Assembly: GCA_903919205.1 (NCBI GenBank)
Contig: CAIXHE010000109.1
Location: 1 to 64,000, forward strand
DNA from: an uncultured Opitutaceae bacterium
Lineage (GTDB): Bacteria > Verrucomicrobiota > Verrucomicrobiia > Opitutales > Opitutaceae
Direction: 5' to 3'
Length of the DNA: 64,000 bases
The notes under the pieces are model-generated. The model did not search any database. It was not told the origin of the DNA and saw nothing but the letters and a program-made list of their open reading frames with translations. The position numbers and the translations under genes are program-made. Below, piece after piece: positions 37,512 to 50,809 of this stretch (position 1 is the first letter of the stretch; each line of letters opens with the position of its first letter).

Positions 37512-38411
37512 CTAGGCTCCGGGCTTGGCGGCGGTCAGCGCCTCGTACCCGGAGATGACGTCGAAGAGCTCCTCGTCGATCGCCTCCTGCCTCATCCGGT
37601 GGTAGGTTCGGTTGAGGTCGACCAGCATGTCATCGATGTTCTTCTCCGCCCGCTGCATCGACGCCAGGCGGCTCGCGTTCTCGGAGGCCAGGGACTCCGC
37701 GCACGCCTGGAAGAGGGAGACGAAGAGGAACTCGCGCAGGAACGCGGGCAGCGCCGGGGTGGGACCCTCGATCACCTGGACCAGGACCTTCGTCGGCCAG
37801 GGCTCCGCCGAGATCCTAGCCTGCCACGCCCGGTCGAACGGGAGCAGGAGCTTGCCGACGGGCGCGTACGAGGAGGCCGCGCGGGGGGCGTTGTGGAAGA
37901 CGTACACGTCCGAGACCTCCCGCTTCTCGAGCGCGTGCTCCACGGCGATCAGGATCTCGCCGACCATGGACGTGATGGAGCCGACCGACGTCGGCAGCGC
38001 CATCGGCGGGTTCCCCGCCTGCGCCGCCTCGGGCAGGAGCGCGCGCACGCGCTCCCCGACCGCCCAGAGCTTGCAGGTCGTTCCCTTCAAGCCCTCCAGC
38101 CAGTGCTCCGCGTAGTCGGCGACCACCTCGTTGAACCGCCCGACGAGCCCCTGGTCCGACCCGAACACCACTGCGCCCACCCTCGGCGGCGGCCCGTGGT
38201 GGCTCGGCGCGCCCTTGGGCTGGGGCCCGCGCTCGCGCAGGCACGCCCCCAGCCCGAGCTCGAGGGTTCGCGCGTAGTCGTCGAGCGCGCGGACCGACCG
38301 CTCGTACTGTCCGATGCTCGACACCGCCAGCGCCTTCATGGCCCGGACGACGCCCTCCAGGTCGCCGGCGGTGGTGATCCTTCGGCTCAGGCTAAGGGCC
38401 GCCCCGCTCAT
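37512..38411 (-). CDS. atpG: N-type ATPase gamma subunit
   Basis: LSRRITTAGDLEGVVRAMKALAVSSI...GSDQGLVGRFNEVV...TYHRMRQEAIDEELFDVISGYEAL; start reset to 38411. Confidence 0.88.
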   Translation of the reverse strand: MSGAALSLSRRITTAGDLEGVVRAMKALAVSSIGQYERSVRALDDYARTLELGLGACLRERGPQPKGAPSHHGPPPRVGAVVFGSDQGLVGRFNEVVADYAEHWLEGLKGTTCKLWAVGERVRALLPEAAQAGNPPMALPTSVGSITSMVGEILIAVEHALEKREVSDVYVFHNAPRAASSYAPVGKLLLPFDRAWQARISAEPWPTKVLVQVIEGPTPALPAFLREFLFVSLFQACAESLASENASRLASMQRAEKNIDDMLVDLNRTYHRMRQEAIDEELFDVISGYEALTAAKPGA

Positions 38412-39964
38412 GGGGCGGGCGGGTTCGGACTCGGGGCGGGAACCAGCGGCGCCAGCACGCGCCGGGCCGTGTCCAGGATCGCCGTGTGGTCCGCGGCCGA
38501 CAGGCTGACGGCCGCGGCCGCGTGCTCCCGCACGTCCTTCGGCAGCTGGCACACGGCCGCGCGCAGCTCGCGCACGCCCTGCGCGACGCGGTCGACCGGG
38601 ACCGGGTCGAACAGGCCGGCCGTCAGGGCGACCAGGATGACGATCTGGTCGGTGAGGGGCACGGGCTGCGACTCGGGCTGGATGAAGCAGGCGCGGATGC
38701 GCCGGCCGTGGTCGATCGTGCGGCCGGTCGCCGCGTCCAGCCGCGTCCCGAACTTGGCGAAGGCCTCCAGCTCCGCGAACTGCGAGTAGGCGAGCTTCAG
38801 GTCCCCTGCGATCGCGCGATAGGCCGGGCGCTGGGCCTCGCCCCCGACCCGCGACACCGACTTGCCCGCGTCGACCGCGGGCATCACCCCGAGCTCGAAG
38901 AGCTTCGGCGAGAGGTAGATCTGGCCATCCGTGATCGAGATCAGGTTCGTGGGGATGTAGGCCGAGATGTCCCCGGCCTCCGTCTCGATGACCGGCAGCG
39001 CCGTCAGCGAGCCGCCCCCGCGCTCCTTCGAGAGGTGAGTCGAGCGCTCGAGCATGCGCGAGTGGATGTAGAAAATGTCGCCCGGGAAGGCCTCGCGCCC
39101 GGGCGGGCGGCGCAGCAGGAGCGAGAGCTCGCGGTAGGAGCGCGCATGGTGCGTCAGGTCGTCGTAGACGATCAGCACGTCCCGGCCGCACTCCATGAAG
39201 TGTTCGGCGATGCTCGTGGCCGCGTACGGCGCGATGTAGGCGAGGCCGGGCGCCGCCGCGCCGTCGGCCACCAGGACCACGGTGTAGTCCATGGCACCGG
39301 CCGCCTGGAGCGAGGCGACCACCTTGGCCACGGCCGAGGCGCGCTGGCAGATGGCGCAGTAGACGCACAGGACGTCCTTGCCGCGCTGGTTGAGGATGGT
39401 GTCGATTGCGATCGTGGTCTTCCCGGTCTCGCGGTCCCCGAGGATCAGCTCCCTCTGCCCGCGCCCCACCGGCACGAGTGCGTCGACCACGATCAGCCCG
39501 GTCTGGAGGGGCACGGAGACCGACTGCCGGTCCATGATGGGCGGCGCCGGACGCTCGACGGGCCGGCGCTCCGTTCCGGGAACGGGCCCGCGGTTGTCGA
39601 GGGGATCGCCGAGCGGGTCGACGACCCGCCCGAGGAGCCCGTTGCCGACCACGATGTCCGCGACCCGCCCGGTGCGCTCGACCTCGTCCCCGGCGCGCAG
39701 CTCCTGGAATTCGCCAAGCAGGATCACGCCCACCTCGTGCTCGTCGACGTTGAAGGCGATTCCCAGGAGGCCGCCCTTGAACCTCACGAGCTCCTCGAAG
39801 CCCACGCCAGGCAGGCCGGAAACGCGGGCGATACCGGTGGAGATGCTGAGCACGGTGCCCACCTCGTGCGTCTTAAGAACGGGGCTGAAGGCCTCGCGCG
39901 CCTCCCGCAGGTCACCGAACGCGCGGTCCAGCGCGGCGTCGAGGGTTCCGGCGCGGGCGTTCAT
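38408..39964 (-). CDS. atpA: N-type ATPase alpha subunit
   Basis: F1 alpha signatures; P-loop ILGDRETGKTTIAIDTI. Confidence 0.93.
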   Translation of the reverse strand: MNARAGTLDAALDRAFGDLREAREAFSPVLKTHEVGTVLSISTGIARVSGLPGVGFEELVRFKGGLLGIAFNVDEHEVGVILLGEFQELRAGDEVERTGRVADIVVGNGLLGRVVDPLGDPLDNRGPVPGTERRPVERPAPPIMDRQSVSVPLQTGLIVVDALVPVGRGQRELILGDRETGKTTIAIDTILNQRGKDVLCVYCAICQRASAVAKVVASLQAAGAMDYTVVLVADGAAAPGLAYIAPYAATSIAEHFMECGRDVLIVYDDLTHHARSYRELSLLLRRPPGREAFPGDIFYIHSRMLERSTHLSKERGGGSLTALPVIETEAGDISAYIPTNLISITDGQIYLSPKLFELGVMPAVDAGKSVSRVGGEAQRPAYRAIAGDLKLAYSQFAELEAFAKFGTRLDAATGRTIDHGRRIRACFIQPESQPVPLTDQIVILVALTAGLFDPVPVDRVAQGVRELRAAVCQLPKDVREHAAAAVSLSAADHTAILDTARRVLAPLVPAPSPNPPAP

Positions 39965-40779
39965 ACCGCGGCCGCGTTCACGTGGGTGGCCGCCACGGCC
40001 GCCCCCGGCTTCGCACCGGGCCCCTGCGAGTCCAGCAGGCCCCCCACCCTCCGATCGAGGGCACCGAGATACTCGGCGATGCTCCAGCCCACCTTTTGCC
40101 CCCCGGCGCGCAGCTCGATGCCGCAGACCGTGGTGTCCGAGTCGGCGAACCTCACCTTCACCTCGGTCGAGAACGTCTCGTTGAGCGCGTTCTGGATCGC
40201 GGCGCGCTGCGCCCCGGGGATGTCGAAGGTGCTGGTGACCACCGCGGGCTCGGCCGAGCCGCGCAGCGCCGCGCCCAGCGCCTCCTTCGACTGGGCGTCC
40301 ATCTGCCGCAGCCGGCGGGTGAAGACCTCTCCCATGCGCTCCTCCAGGCTCACCGTGGCGAGGTCCGCGAGGGTCTTTCGGGCGATGGCGAACACCTCGT
40401 CGCTGGCGCTGCGCCTCACCTGGGCGCCCAGGGCCGAGAGCTCGTCGCGCAGGGAGGCCTGCTGGCTGGCGCGCAGGGCGTCGGCCTCCTTGCGCGCGTC
40501 CCCCACCAGGCGGTCGTGGTCGGCCTTGGCGTCGTCCACCGCCTTGGCAAGGAGCGTGGCGCGCTGGTCGTCGAAAGCCTTGTCCTTGGCCTGGAAGTCG
40601 TCCCTGGACTTCTGGGCCTCCGCCCTCTTTGTGTTGGCGTCGGCAACCTCGGCGGCGATGCGCTTCTCGCGGGTGTCGATGGCGGCGAGGACCGGCTTGT
40701 AGAGGAAGTGCTTCAGCAGCCAGACGAGGATGATGAAGTTGAGCGCCTGGGCGCCCACGGTGAACCAGTCAATGAGCAT
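39961..40779 (-). CDS. atpF: N-type ATPase b subunit (long)
   Basis: MLIDWFTVGAQALNFIILVWLLKHFLYKPVLAAIDTREKRI. Confidence 0.9.
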   Translation of the reverse strand: MLIDWFTVGAQALNFIILVWLLKHFLYKPVLAAIDTREKRIAAEVADANTKRAEAQKSRDDFQAKDKAFDDQRATLLAKAVDDAKADHDRLVGDARKEADALRASQQASLRDELSALGAQVRRSASDEVFAIARKTLADLATVSLEERMGEVFTRRLRQMDAQSKEALGAALRGSAEPAVVTSTFDIPGAQRAAIQNALNETFSTEVKVRFADSDTTVCGIELRAGGQKVGWSIAEYLGALDRRVGGLLDSQGPGAKPGAAVAATHVNAAAV

Positions 40780-40781
40780 GG

Positions 40782-41063
40782 CTATTTGGCGCCCGCCTTG
40801 GCGATCACGTGGGTCCAGAAGGGATTCGCGAAGATGAGGATCATCGACACGACGAAGGTGTAGATCGCGGTCGACTCGATCATCGCAAGCCCGACGAACA
40901 GGGTGCGCGTGATGGTCGACGAGGCGTCGGGCTGCTGCGCGAGCGAGGTGAGGGCGCTGGCGACGGCGCGGCCCTCGCCGAGGGCCGGCCCCATGCAGCC
41001 GAAGCCGGTGGTGATGCCGGCTGTGGCGATGGAGGTGACGGCGATGATGGTGGTAGGGTCCAT
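40782..41063 (-). CDS. atpE: N-type ATPase c subunit
   Basis: GPALGEGRAVASALTSLAQQPDASSTITRTLFVGLAMIESTAIYTFVVSMILIFANPF. Confidence 0.93.
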   Translation of the reverse strand: MDPTTIIAVTSIATAGITTGFGCMGPALGEGRAVASALTSLAQQPDASSTITRTLFVGLAMIESTAIYTFVVSMILIFANPFWTHVIAKAGAK

Positions 41064-41090
41064 GGGAGTCCTTGGGTTTGCTGGAACGGG

Positions 41091-41795
41091 TTATGGGTGG
41101 GCGGGCGCGGCCTTGGGGGCCGGCTTCGGCGTCGGCGACCGCGTGGCTGCCGCGATGTAGACCGCGGCAAGAATTCCGAAGATGTAGGCCTGGACCATGC
41201 CCGTCAGCAGCCCGAGCGCCGTCATGGCGACCGGGAAGATGAACGGGGTGATGGTGAGGAGGATCGCGACAATCATCACGCCGCTCATCATGTTGCCGAA
41301 GAGGCGCACCGCCAGGGCCAGCGTGCGCGAGAACTCGCTGATGATGTTGAAGGGGAGCATGATGAAGGACGGCGTCGTGTAGCTCTTCAGGTAGCTCCAG
41401 AGGCCCTGCGCTCGGACGCCGTAGAACGGCACGGCCACGAACACGAGGAGCGCGAGCGCGGCCGTCGTGGAGAGGGAGCCGGTCGGCGGCTTGAAGCCCG
41501 GGATGATCGTGCCGAGGGCGGCCGTGCCGACGAAGAGGAAGAGCGTGGCGAGGAAAGCGAGGTAGCGCCCCGGGTTGTCGACGCCCAGCTCCTTGATCTG
41601 CTCCTGGATGGCGCCGACCAGGATCTCAAGGGTGGCCTGCCAGCGGGAAATCACGGCGCCGGTGGCGAGCCTGCGGGTGATCAGCCACGCTCCCGCCGAC
41701 ATGGCAACCATCATGATCCAGGTCGTCAGGACGGTGAGGTTCAGCTTGGCGAACCCGTGCTGCCAGAGGATGTCCTGGTCGGTCGTGAGGTTCAT
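41091..41795 (-). CDS. atpB: N-type ATPase a subunit
   Basis: RTLALAVRLFGNMMSGVMIVAILLTI; start reset to ATG at 41795. Confidence 0.92.
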   Translation of the reverse strand: MNLTTDQDILWQHGFAKLNLTVLTTWIMMVAMSAGAWLITRRLATGAVISRWQATLEILVGAIQEQIKELGVDNPGRYLAFLATLFLFVGTAALGTIIPGFKPPTGSLSTTAALALLVFVAVPFYGVRAQGLWSYLKSYTTPSFIMLPFNIISEFSRTLALAVRLFGNMMSGVMIVAILLTITPFIFPVAMTALGLLTGMVQAYIFGILAAVYIAAATRSPTPKPAPKAAPAHP

Positions 41796-42100
41796 GGGTG
41801 CGCGTCCTTCGCTGGCGACTGCGCGGGCTTGGGGTGGGCGCGCGTCATGTGCGCCACGACCGGGCGGGCGACCAGGAAGCCGAGCATGCAGGCGAGCCAC
41901 CGCCTCCAGTCCTCGCGCGCGACCAGGATGAAGCCCGTGGCGACCAGCGCCATGCGGACCACGATGCTGCCGAGGAACCAGGCGGCAGGCCGGCTTGAGG
42001 ACACGCCGCGCAGCACCGTCCACCAGAGGCCGCCGTAGAAGGCGCCCCCGAGCAGCAGGCCCGCGAGAAGGGCTAGGAGGATGCGGGGCACGTCATTCAT
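41792..42100 (-). CDS. atpR: N-type ATPase accessory subunit AtpR
   Basis: Small three-helix membrane protein between atpQ and atpB; N-ATPase gene order. Confidence 0.8.
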   Translation of the reverse strand: MNDVPRILLALLAGLLLGGAFYGGLWWTVLRGVSSSRPAAWFLGSIVVRMALVATGFILVAREDWRRWLACMLGFLVARPVVAHMTRAHPKPAQSPAKDAHP

Positions 42101-42420
42101 CCTTGGAGTCGGGCTCGTCGCCCATCGACTTGTTCTCCTGAGCCACCCAACGCCACGCGTTGAAGCAGCCCAGTGCGAGCCCGGCCACGAGCAGCATCAG
42201 GGTCCACGAGCGCGGGCCCGGGTGGTGGTGGTCGATCCAGAGCCCGAGGAGCGCCCCGGCCACGGTGGGCACCGCGACGGACCAGCCCACGAGCCCGGTC
42301 ATGCCGAGGCCGAACCAGACGCCCCTCGGTCCGTCCCGCTCGGCCTTGAGCTTGCGCGCGGCCTTGTCGGAGATCTCCTCGAGGAATCCCTCGCGCGGAT
42401 CCTTGGGTCCGGGCTTGGGG

Positions 42421-42431
<11 letters not shown>
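42093..42431 (-). CDS. atpQ: N-type ATPase accessory subunit AtpQ (AtpI-like)
   Basis: GVWFGLGMTGLVGWSVAVPTVAGALLGLWIDHHHPG; gene order. Confidence 0.82.
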
Positions 42432-44525
<2,094 letters not shown>

Positions 44526-44535
44526 GCCCGATCCA

Positions 44536-46881
44536 CTAGGACAGGCGCAGGCGCCGCAGGACCGGGACCTTCGCGAGGTCGAGGAGGACCGCGAAGGCCG
44601 CCGCGCCCGCGAGCATGCATGCGATCCACAGGGGCGGGACAGGCGCCATGGCCACGCCCCAGAGGGCAAGCGCGGAGGCGATCGCCACGTCCGCGACGCT
44701 CGAAGCGACCAGCCAGCCGCTGGGGGGCGAGGTCCACAGCCCGAGTCGCACCCGGTTGCAGTACGTGGTCGCCTGGTTTCCGAAGACGATGGCGAGGAAC
44801 GCAAAGGTCCTGAGCGGCTCGATGGCCGGCCCCAGCCGGCCCCGCGCAACCAGGAGCACCGCCAGGCAGTAGCCGAGCTCGCAGAAGCCCATGAAGGCGC
44901 CCGCCAGGGTGAGGCCCCCGACATGCCACGCGTTGGGTTTGGGGGAGGGGCGGACATTGTCCGTGGTGAGCGACATCCCGAGGAGATCGCCGGTCAGCAT
45001 GACGATCACCATCAGCATCGGGGTGAGGATGGCGTGCCCGGTCAGCACGAGGCCCGCGGCCAGAAAGAGCACCTGCACGATCTTCTTGGTCACCGAGTTG
45101 AGCGTGTAGGTGAGGATCCTCTGGAAGGTGATCCGGCCCTCCTTCACCGAGGCGACGATCCCCCCCAGTCCCGGCTTCGTCAGCACGATGCCGGCCGCCG
45201 CCTTGGCCACGTCGGTTGCGGTGGCGACGGCGATGCCCATGTGCGCCTGGCGCAGCGCAGGCGCATCGTTCGCGCCGTCGCCGCACATGCCCACGGTGTG
45301 CCCGCTCCTCTGGAAGGCCTTCACCAGGGCGAATTTCCCCTCGGGAAGCACCCCGGCGTAGACGGAGTATTGCTCGGGCCGAGCGTCGGGGGGCACCGCC
45401 CCGGGCGGGCACGCGGGGCCCTCGAGACCCACCTCGCGGGCCGCGATGAGCGCGGTCTCCGGTGCATCACCCGTGATCATGACCGTGCGCACGCCGAGGG
45501 TGCCGAGCTCGGCCACGAGGGCGGAGGAGTCCGCGCGGGGCGGGTCGCTCAGGCCGATCACCCCGGCGAGCCTCAGGTTGCCTGGGGCGCCCGCGGCTAC
45601 CGCGAGCACGCGCATCCCGCTCGCCTCCATCTGGGCGGCGACCCCGGACGCCTCGGGACAAGCCTGGCATAGGCGCGAGACCACGTCGAAGGCCCCCTTC
45701 ACCGCAAGCTCGGCGCCGCCGCCGGGTGAAAGCGTGGCCTGGGACATCTTGGTCGCGGGGTCGAAGTGCGAGAAATGGAGGAGCGCGGGTAGGCCCGCCG
45801 CCGGATGGAGCAGGGCCGCCGAGCGCACCGCGGCGTCCACGGTGTCCTGTCCGCCCTCCGAGCTGGCCAGGGAGGCGAAGCCGAGCACGTGGGCTTCGTC
45901 GAAGCCCTGCATCGGGCGGGTCTGCGTGACGCTGAGCTCGTTGCAGGTCAGGGTTCCGGTCTTGTCCGCGCAGAGCACGTCGATGCTCGCCGCCTCGTCA
46001 ACCGCCGACAGCCGCGTCGGCAGGACGCCGACCCGGCCGAGGTCCCTCGCGCCCACCGCCGCGGCCAGGGTGAAGGTGGCGGGAAGGGCCACCGGGACCG
46101 AGGCCAGGACCGCAGTCAGCACGAGGGTAATGATCTCGCTTGGGGGGCGCCCCAGGTGGTGCGCGTAGAAGGCCAGGGCCACCGTGATCGCACCGTTGCA
46201 GATCGCGAGGTTGCGCACCACGCGGAAGACGGCCTTCTGCTGCGTGCTCTCGACGCTCGCCGTGCGGACGAGCTCCGCCGATCTCCCGAACTTGCTGCGG
46301 CTGCCCGTGGCCGTCACGAGCGCCTCGGCCTCCCCGCGCCTGACGAGCGCCCCGGAGAAGGTGAGGACGCCGGGGCCGGCGTCGATCGGGATCGACTCGC
46401 CGGTCAGCATCGACTGGTCAATCAGGACCTCCCCTCCGGTCAGGGTCACGTCGGCGGGCACGCGCCCCCCGAGGCTCAGCTTCACCCGGTCGCCCGGCAC
46501 CACCTGCGCGGCGGGAACCACCCTCCATTTTCCATCCCGGAGCACCGAGGCGCTGAGGGCGAGGCGGGACCTGAGCGCCACCAGAGTAGCCTGGGCCCTC
46601 CCCTCCTGCACGAAGCCGAGGAGCGCGTTGAACGTGAGCAGGGCAAGCAGGATCGACCCCTCGACATACTTGCCCAGGCAGATCTCCAGCACGAGCGCGG
46701 CCTCGAGCAGCCAGGGGACGGGCGCCGAAAACTGCGAGAGGACCCTCCAGAGCACTCCAGGCCGCGTGTCGGGCAGCGAGTTCGGACCCCACGCCGCGAG
46801 TCGGCTCGTTGCCTCGGCGGCCGAAAGGCCCCCGGCCGGCGTGGCCGGGGGAGGTGGCGGCTGCTTGGACTCTGCGGTCAT
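44536..46881 (-). CDS. PMA1-type H+-exporting P-type ATPase
   Basis: SMLTGESIPID; CADKTGTLTCNELSVTQ; MCGDGANDAPALRQAHMGIAVATATDVAKAAAGIVLTKPGL. Confidence 0.92.
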   Translation of the reverse strand: MTAESKQPPPPPATPAGGLSAAEATSRLAAWGPNSLPDTRPGVLWRVLSQFSAPVPWLLEAALVLEICLGKYVEGSILLALLTFNALLGFVQEGRAQATLVALRSRLALSASVLRDGKWRVVPAAQVVPGDRVKLSLGGRVPADVTLTGGEVLIDQSMLTGESIPIDAGPGVLTFSGALVRRGEAEALVTATGSRSKFGRSAELVRTASVESTQQKAVFRVVRNLAICNGAITVALAFYAHHLGRPPSEIITLVLTAVLASVPVALPATFTLAAAVGARDLGRVGVLPTRLSAVDEAASIDVLCADKTGTLTCNELSVTQTRPMQGFDEAHVLGFASLASSEGGQDTVDAAVRSAALLHPAAGLPALLHFSHFDPATKMSQATLSPGGGAELAVKGAFDVVSRLCQACPEASGVAAQMEASGMRVLAVAAGAPGNLRLAGVIGLSDPPRADSSALVAELGTLGVRTVMITGDAPETALIAAREVGLEGPACPPGAVPPDARPEQYSVYAGVLPEGKFALVKAFQRSGHTVGMCGDGANDAPALRQAHMGIAVATATDVAKAAAGIVLTKPGLGGIVASVKEGRITFQRILTYTLNSVTKKIVQVLFLAAGLVLTGHAILTPMLMVIVMLTGDLLGMSLTTDNVRPSPKPNAWHVGGLTLAGAFMGFCELGYCLAVLLVARGRLGPAIEPLRTFAFLAIVFGNQATTYCNRVRLGLWTSPPSGWLVASSVADVAIASALALWGVAMAPVPPLWIACMLAGAAAFAVLLDLAKVPVLRRLRLS

Positions 46882-46935
46882 CGCACGGCGGTCCCCGGCC
46901 CCTGCGTCATCACCGGTCGGGACAGGCCCGGGCTC

Positions 46936-49413
46936 CTAGATCTTGCCTGCGTCGGGATTGCCCCATTTCCAATTCCGGATCTCGGGCAGGTCCTGGCCGT
47001 GCTTGTCGATGTACAGCTTGTGCTCGACCAGCTTGTTGCGGATGGCCTGCTTCAGGTAGTCACCCTCGGAGCCGAGCTGGGGGAGCCGGTCTACGGCGTC
47101 CTGCGCGAGGTGAAAGCGGTCCAGCTCGTTCTGGACCCGGATGTCGAAGGGGGTCGTGATCGTCCCCTCCTCCTTGTAGCCCCTCACGTGGATGTTCCGG
47201 TTGGTGCGTCGGTAGGTGAGCCTGTGGACAAGCCACGGATAGCCGTGAAACCCGAAGATGATCGGCTTGTCTTTCGTGAATAGGGCATCGTAGTTCCGGT
47301 CGCTGAGGCCGTGGGGATGCTCGGTGTCGGGCTCGAGCCTCATCAGGTCCACGACATTGATCACCCGGATGCGCAGGCTCGGCAGGTACCGCCTGAGGAT
47401 CGAGACCGCCGCCAGGATCTCGAGGGTCGGGGTGTCGCCGCAGCAGGCCATGACGAGGTCCGGCTCCCCCCCCTGGTCGTTGCTGGCCCACGTCCAGATG
47501 CCCACGCCGAGGGTGCAGTGCACGACGGCTTCCTCTATGGTGAGCCACTGCGGTAGGGGATGCTTGCCCGCAACCACCACGTTCACGTAGTCGCGGCTCC
47601 GCAGGCAGTGGTCGAACACCGACAACAGGCAATTGGCGTCGGGCGGGAGGTACACGCGCACGATCTCGGCCTTCTTGTTGATGACGTGGTCCAGGAAGCC
47701 GGGATCCTGGTGGGTGAAGCCGTTGTGGTCCTGCTGCCAGACATGGGAGGCGAGGATGTAGTTGAGGGAGGAGATCTTCCTGCGCCAGGGCAGCTCCAGG
47801 GTCACCTTGAGCCATTTCGCATGCTGGCTGAACATCGAGTCGATGATGCGGATGAACGCCTCGTAGCTGTTGAAGAGGCCGTGGCGGCCCGTCAGCAGGT
47901 AGCCCTCGAGCCAGCCCTCGCACTGGTGCTCGCTCAGCATCGAGTCGAGGACGCGCCCCTCCGGGGCGAGCCACTCGTCGTTGTCCACGTGCTTCGCGTC
48001 CCACTGCCGGTTGGTGACGTCGAACACGGCGCCAAGGAGGTTGGACAGGGTCTCGTCGGGGCCAAACACCCTGAAGTTGCGCGGATTGAGGCTGATCACG
48101 TCCTTCAGGAACCGGCCGAGCACCATCGTGTCCTGGCCCTCGATGGCGCCGGGAGCCGGGACCGCGAGCGCGTGGTCGCGGAAGTCCGGCATGTCCAGGT
48201 CGCGCAGCAGGATGCCGCCGTTCGCGTGCGGGTTCGCCCCCATGCGGCGGTCGCCCTCGGGCGCGAGCTCGGCGAGCTCGGCAATCAGGCGGCCTCTCTT
48301 GTCGAAGAGCTCGTCGGGCCTGTAGCTCTTCATCCAGGCCTCGAGGAGCTTCACGTGCTCGGGATGGTCGGCGTCGACAAGCATAGGAACCTGGTGGGCT
48401 CGGAACGTGCCCTCGATCTTGAGCCCGTCGACGTACTTGGGACCGGTCCAGCCCTTGGGGGACCGGAGCACGACGACCGGCCATCGCGGCCGCGTCGCGT
48501 CCTTGCTGCCGCGAGCGTGCTTCTGGATCCGCCGGATCTCCTCGATGGCCGTGTCCATCGCAGCCGCCATCAGCTGGTGCATCTTCTGCGGGTCGTCGCC
48601 CTCGACGAAATAGGGCTCCCACCCGCAGCCCCTAAGGAACTGCTCCAGCTCCGCGGGCTCGACGCGCGCGAGGACCGTGGGGTTGCTGATCTTGTAGCCG
48701 TTCAGGTGGAGGATCGGCAGCACCGCCCCGTCGGTGACGGCATCGAGAAACTTGTTCGACTGCCATGCGGTCGCGAGCGGGCCGGTCTCCGACTCGCCGT
48801 CGCCGATGACGCAGGCGACGATAAGGCCCGGGTTGTCGAAGGCCGCACCGAACGCGTGGCTGAGCGAGTACCCGAGCTCGCCGCCCTCGTGGATCGAGCC
48901 GGGCGTCGTGGGGGCCACGTGGCTCGAGATGCCTCCCGGAAACGAGAACTGCTTGAACAGCTTCTTCAGTCCCGCCTCGTCCTGGGTGACGTCCGGGTAG
49001 ACCTCGCTCCACGTGCCCTCAAGGTAGACATTCCCCACGATCGCCGGTCCGCCGTGCCCGGGGCCCGCTATGTAGAACATGTCGAGGTCGTACTTCTTGA
49101 TCACCCGGTTCAGGTGGACGTAGATGAAGTTCTGACCCGGCGTCGTTCCCCAGTGGCCCACCACGATCGGCTTCACGTCCGAGAGCTTGAGCGGCTCCTT
49201 CAGCAGGGGGTTGTTGTAGAGGTAGATCTGCCCGACGGACAGGTAGTTCGCGGCGCGCCAATAGGCGTTCATGCGCTGGAGGAGTTCGTCCGTGAGCGGG
49301 CCCCCTGCCTTGGGGCCCTCGGGCGCGGGTGCGACGCGGGCGTGGGCTCCGTTGCCTAGGAGCGACTTCGGGGCGGTGCCGGCGCTGATGGCCCTCTTGG
49401 TGACGAGTTTCAT
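46936..49413 (-). CDS. xfp: Xylulose-5-phosphate/fructose-6-phosphate phosphoketolase
   Basis: [108 protein letters not shown]. Confidence 0.96.
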   Translation of the reverse strand: MKLVTKRAISAGTAPKSLLGNGAHARVAPAPEGPKAGGPLTDELLQRMNAYWRAANYLSVGQIYLYNNPLLKEPLKLSDVKPIVVGHWGTTPGQNFIYVHLNRVIKKYDLDMFYIAGPGHGGPAIVGNVYLEGTWSEVYPDVTQDEAGLKKLFKQFSFPGGISSHVAPTTPGSIHEGGELGYSLSHAFGAAFDNPGLIVACVIGDGESETGPLATAWQSNKFLDAVTDGAVLPILHLNGYKISNPTVLARVEPAELEQFLRGCGWEPYFVEGDDPQKMHQLMAAAMDTAIEEIRRIQKHARGSKDATRPRWPVVVLRSPKGWTGPKYVDGLKIEGTFRAHQVPMLVDADHPEHVKLLEAWMKSYRPDELFDKRGRLIAELAELAPEGDRRMGANPHANGGILLRDLDMPDFRDHALAVPAPGAIEGQDTMVLGRFLKDVISLNPRNFRVFGPDETLSNLLGAVFDVTNRQWDAKHVDNDEWLAPEGRVLDSMLSEHQCEGWLEGYLLTGRHGLFNSYEAFIRIIDSMFSQHAKWLKVTLELPWRRKISSLNYILASHVWQQDHNGFTHQDPGFLDHVINKKAEIVRVYLPPDANCLLSVFDHCLRSRDYVNVVVAGKHPLPQWLTIEEAVVHCTLGVGIWTWASNDQGGEPDLVMACCGDTPTLEILAAVSILRRYLPSLRIRVINVVDLMRLEPDTEHPHGLSDRNYDALFTKDKPIIFGFHGYPWLVHRLTYRRTNRNIHVRGYKEEGTITTPFDIRVQNELDRFHLAQDAVDRLPQLGSEGDYLKQAIRNKLVEHKLYIDKHGQDLPEIRNWKWGNPDAGKI

Positions 49414-49467
49414 AGGTTGGGTGGCGCGCGGCCGGGCCCTCTGGGCGCCCGGAAGTCGCAGCGAGGT

Positions 49468-49509
49468 AGGATGCCGCGCCGGGCAGCCCCGGACCATGGG
49501 GTCAAACCC
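49468..49509 (-). promoter_or_regulatory. Shared-architecture promoter upstream of xfp
   Basis: GGGTTTGACCCCAT-N21-GCATCCT on minus strand. Confidence 0.65.
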
Positions 49510-49527
49510 TACACCGGGCCGGCCGGA

Positions 49528-50733
49528 TCACCGCCGCAGGCCCAGGAGCCATGCGGAACGGGCGATCATGAGCTCCTCGTCGGTTCGGATCATGCGCACC
49601 GTGACGCGGCTCGCGCGCGTTGAGATCACGGGTGCGTTGCCCGCATTGCGCCTGGCGTCGATCCGCACCCCGAGGAAGCCAAGCCCCTCGCAGATGCGCG
49701 CCCGCACCTCGGGGGCGTTCTCGCCGATGCCCCCGGCAAAGACCAGCGTGTCGAGGCCCCCGAGCGCGGCGGCATAGGCCCCGATCCATTTCCTGGCCTG
49801 GTAGCAAAAGAGCTCGATGGCGGCCGCGGCGCGAGGGCGGCTTTTCTCGCAGCGGAGAAGGTCGCGCATGTCGGAGCTGAAACCGGAGACCCCGAGCAGC
49901 CCCGACTCATGGTTCACCATCCGCTCGAAGCCGGCAGGGCCCATCGCCTGCCGCCGGGCCATGAAAGCAAGCAGCCCGGGATCGAGGTCCCCCGTGCGCG
50001 TGCTCATCACCAGCCCCGCGGCCGGGGTGAACCCCATGCTGGTGTCGCGGCTGCGACCGCCCTTCACCGCGGCCAGGCTGGCGCCGTTGCCCAGATGGGC
50101 GAGGATCACCCGTCCCCGCGCAGCGGCCCTCGGGTCGAGTCGCGCGAGCTCCCCCATGAGGTACTCGTAGGAGATCCCGTGGAATCCATAGCGCTCGACC
50201 CCCATCCGGCCGTACTTCCACGGGATGGGGAGGAGCCGAGCGACCGCCGGCATGTCCCGGTGGAACGCCGTGTCGAAGCAGGCGACCTGGGGGAGCCGGG
50301 GATGGCGGGACCGTATCGCCTCCATCAGCTCGATCTCGAGCGGGAGGTGGTCCGGATCGTAGGCCGTGTGGCTGTGCAGGTCCGCGAGCAGCCGCGCGGT
50401 CACGCGCTCCGGCTTCGTGCGGGTCATGCCCTGCACGATGCGGTGCCCGACCACGCGGACGGCCTCGAATACACGCCGGTCCTCGAGCCACGCCAGCAGC
50501 TGCCGCAGGGCCGTGGGACGGTCGCGGGAAATCCGGACGGGGCCCGCGTGCCCCGGCGAAGCGGTCAGCTCGGCTCCCGCCAGGCCGAGGCGGTCGAGCT
50601 TGCCCGAGAGGCGGAGGACAAAGGGTGCGCCAGCGTCGAAGACCGCGAAGCGCACGCTGGACGAGCCGGCGTTCACGGCGAGGACGCCGGCGCTCGGGCT
50701 CGCCAATGCTCTGGCCTGGGCTCGGGAGGTCAC
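49528..50733 (-). CDS. ackA: Acetate kinase
   Basis: VLAVNAGSSSVRFAVFD; VACFDTAFHRDMP; YGFHGISYEYLM; ILAHLGNGASLAAVKGGRSRDTSMGFTPAAGLVMSTRTGDLDP; GTG start at 50733. Confidence 0.95.
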   Translation of the reverse strand: MTSRAQARALASPSAGVLAVNAGSSSVRFAVFDAGAPFVLRLSGKLDRLGLAGAELTASPGHAGPVRISRDRPTALRQLLAWLEDRRVFEAVRVVGHRIVQGMTRTKPERVTARLLADLHSHTAYDPDHLPLEIELMEAIRSRHPRLPQVACFDTAFHRDMPAVARLLPIPWKYGRMGVERYGFHGISYEYLMGELARLDPRAAARGRVILAHLGNGASLAAVKGGRSRDTSMGFTPAAGLVMSTRTGDLDPGLLAFMARRQAMGPAGFERMVNHESGLLGVSGFSSDMRDLLRCEKSRPRAAAAIELFCYQARKWIGAYAAALGGLDTLVFAGGIGENAPEVRARICEGLGFLGVRIDARRNAGNAPVISTRASRVTVRMIRTDEELMIARSAWLLGLRR

Positions 50734-50809
50734 GGCCCACCTTGGACGCCCGCACGCACTCCAGGCAATGGGGTGATCAGCCCGGAAGGGACTGGCGGGC
50801 CCCCGCTTC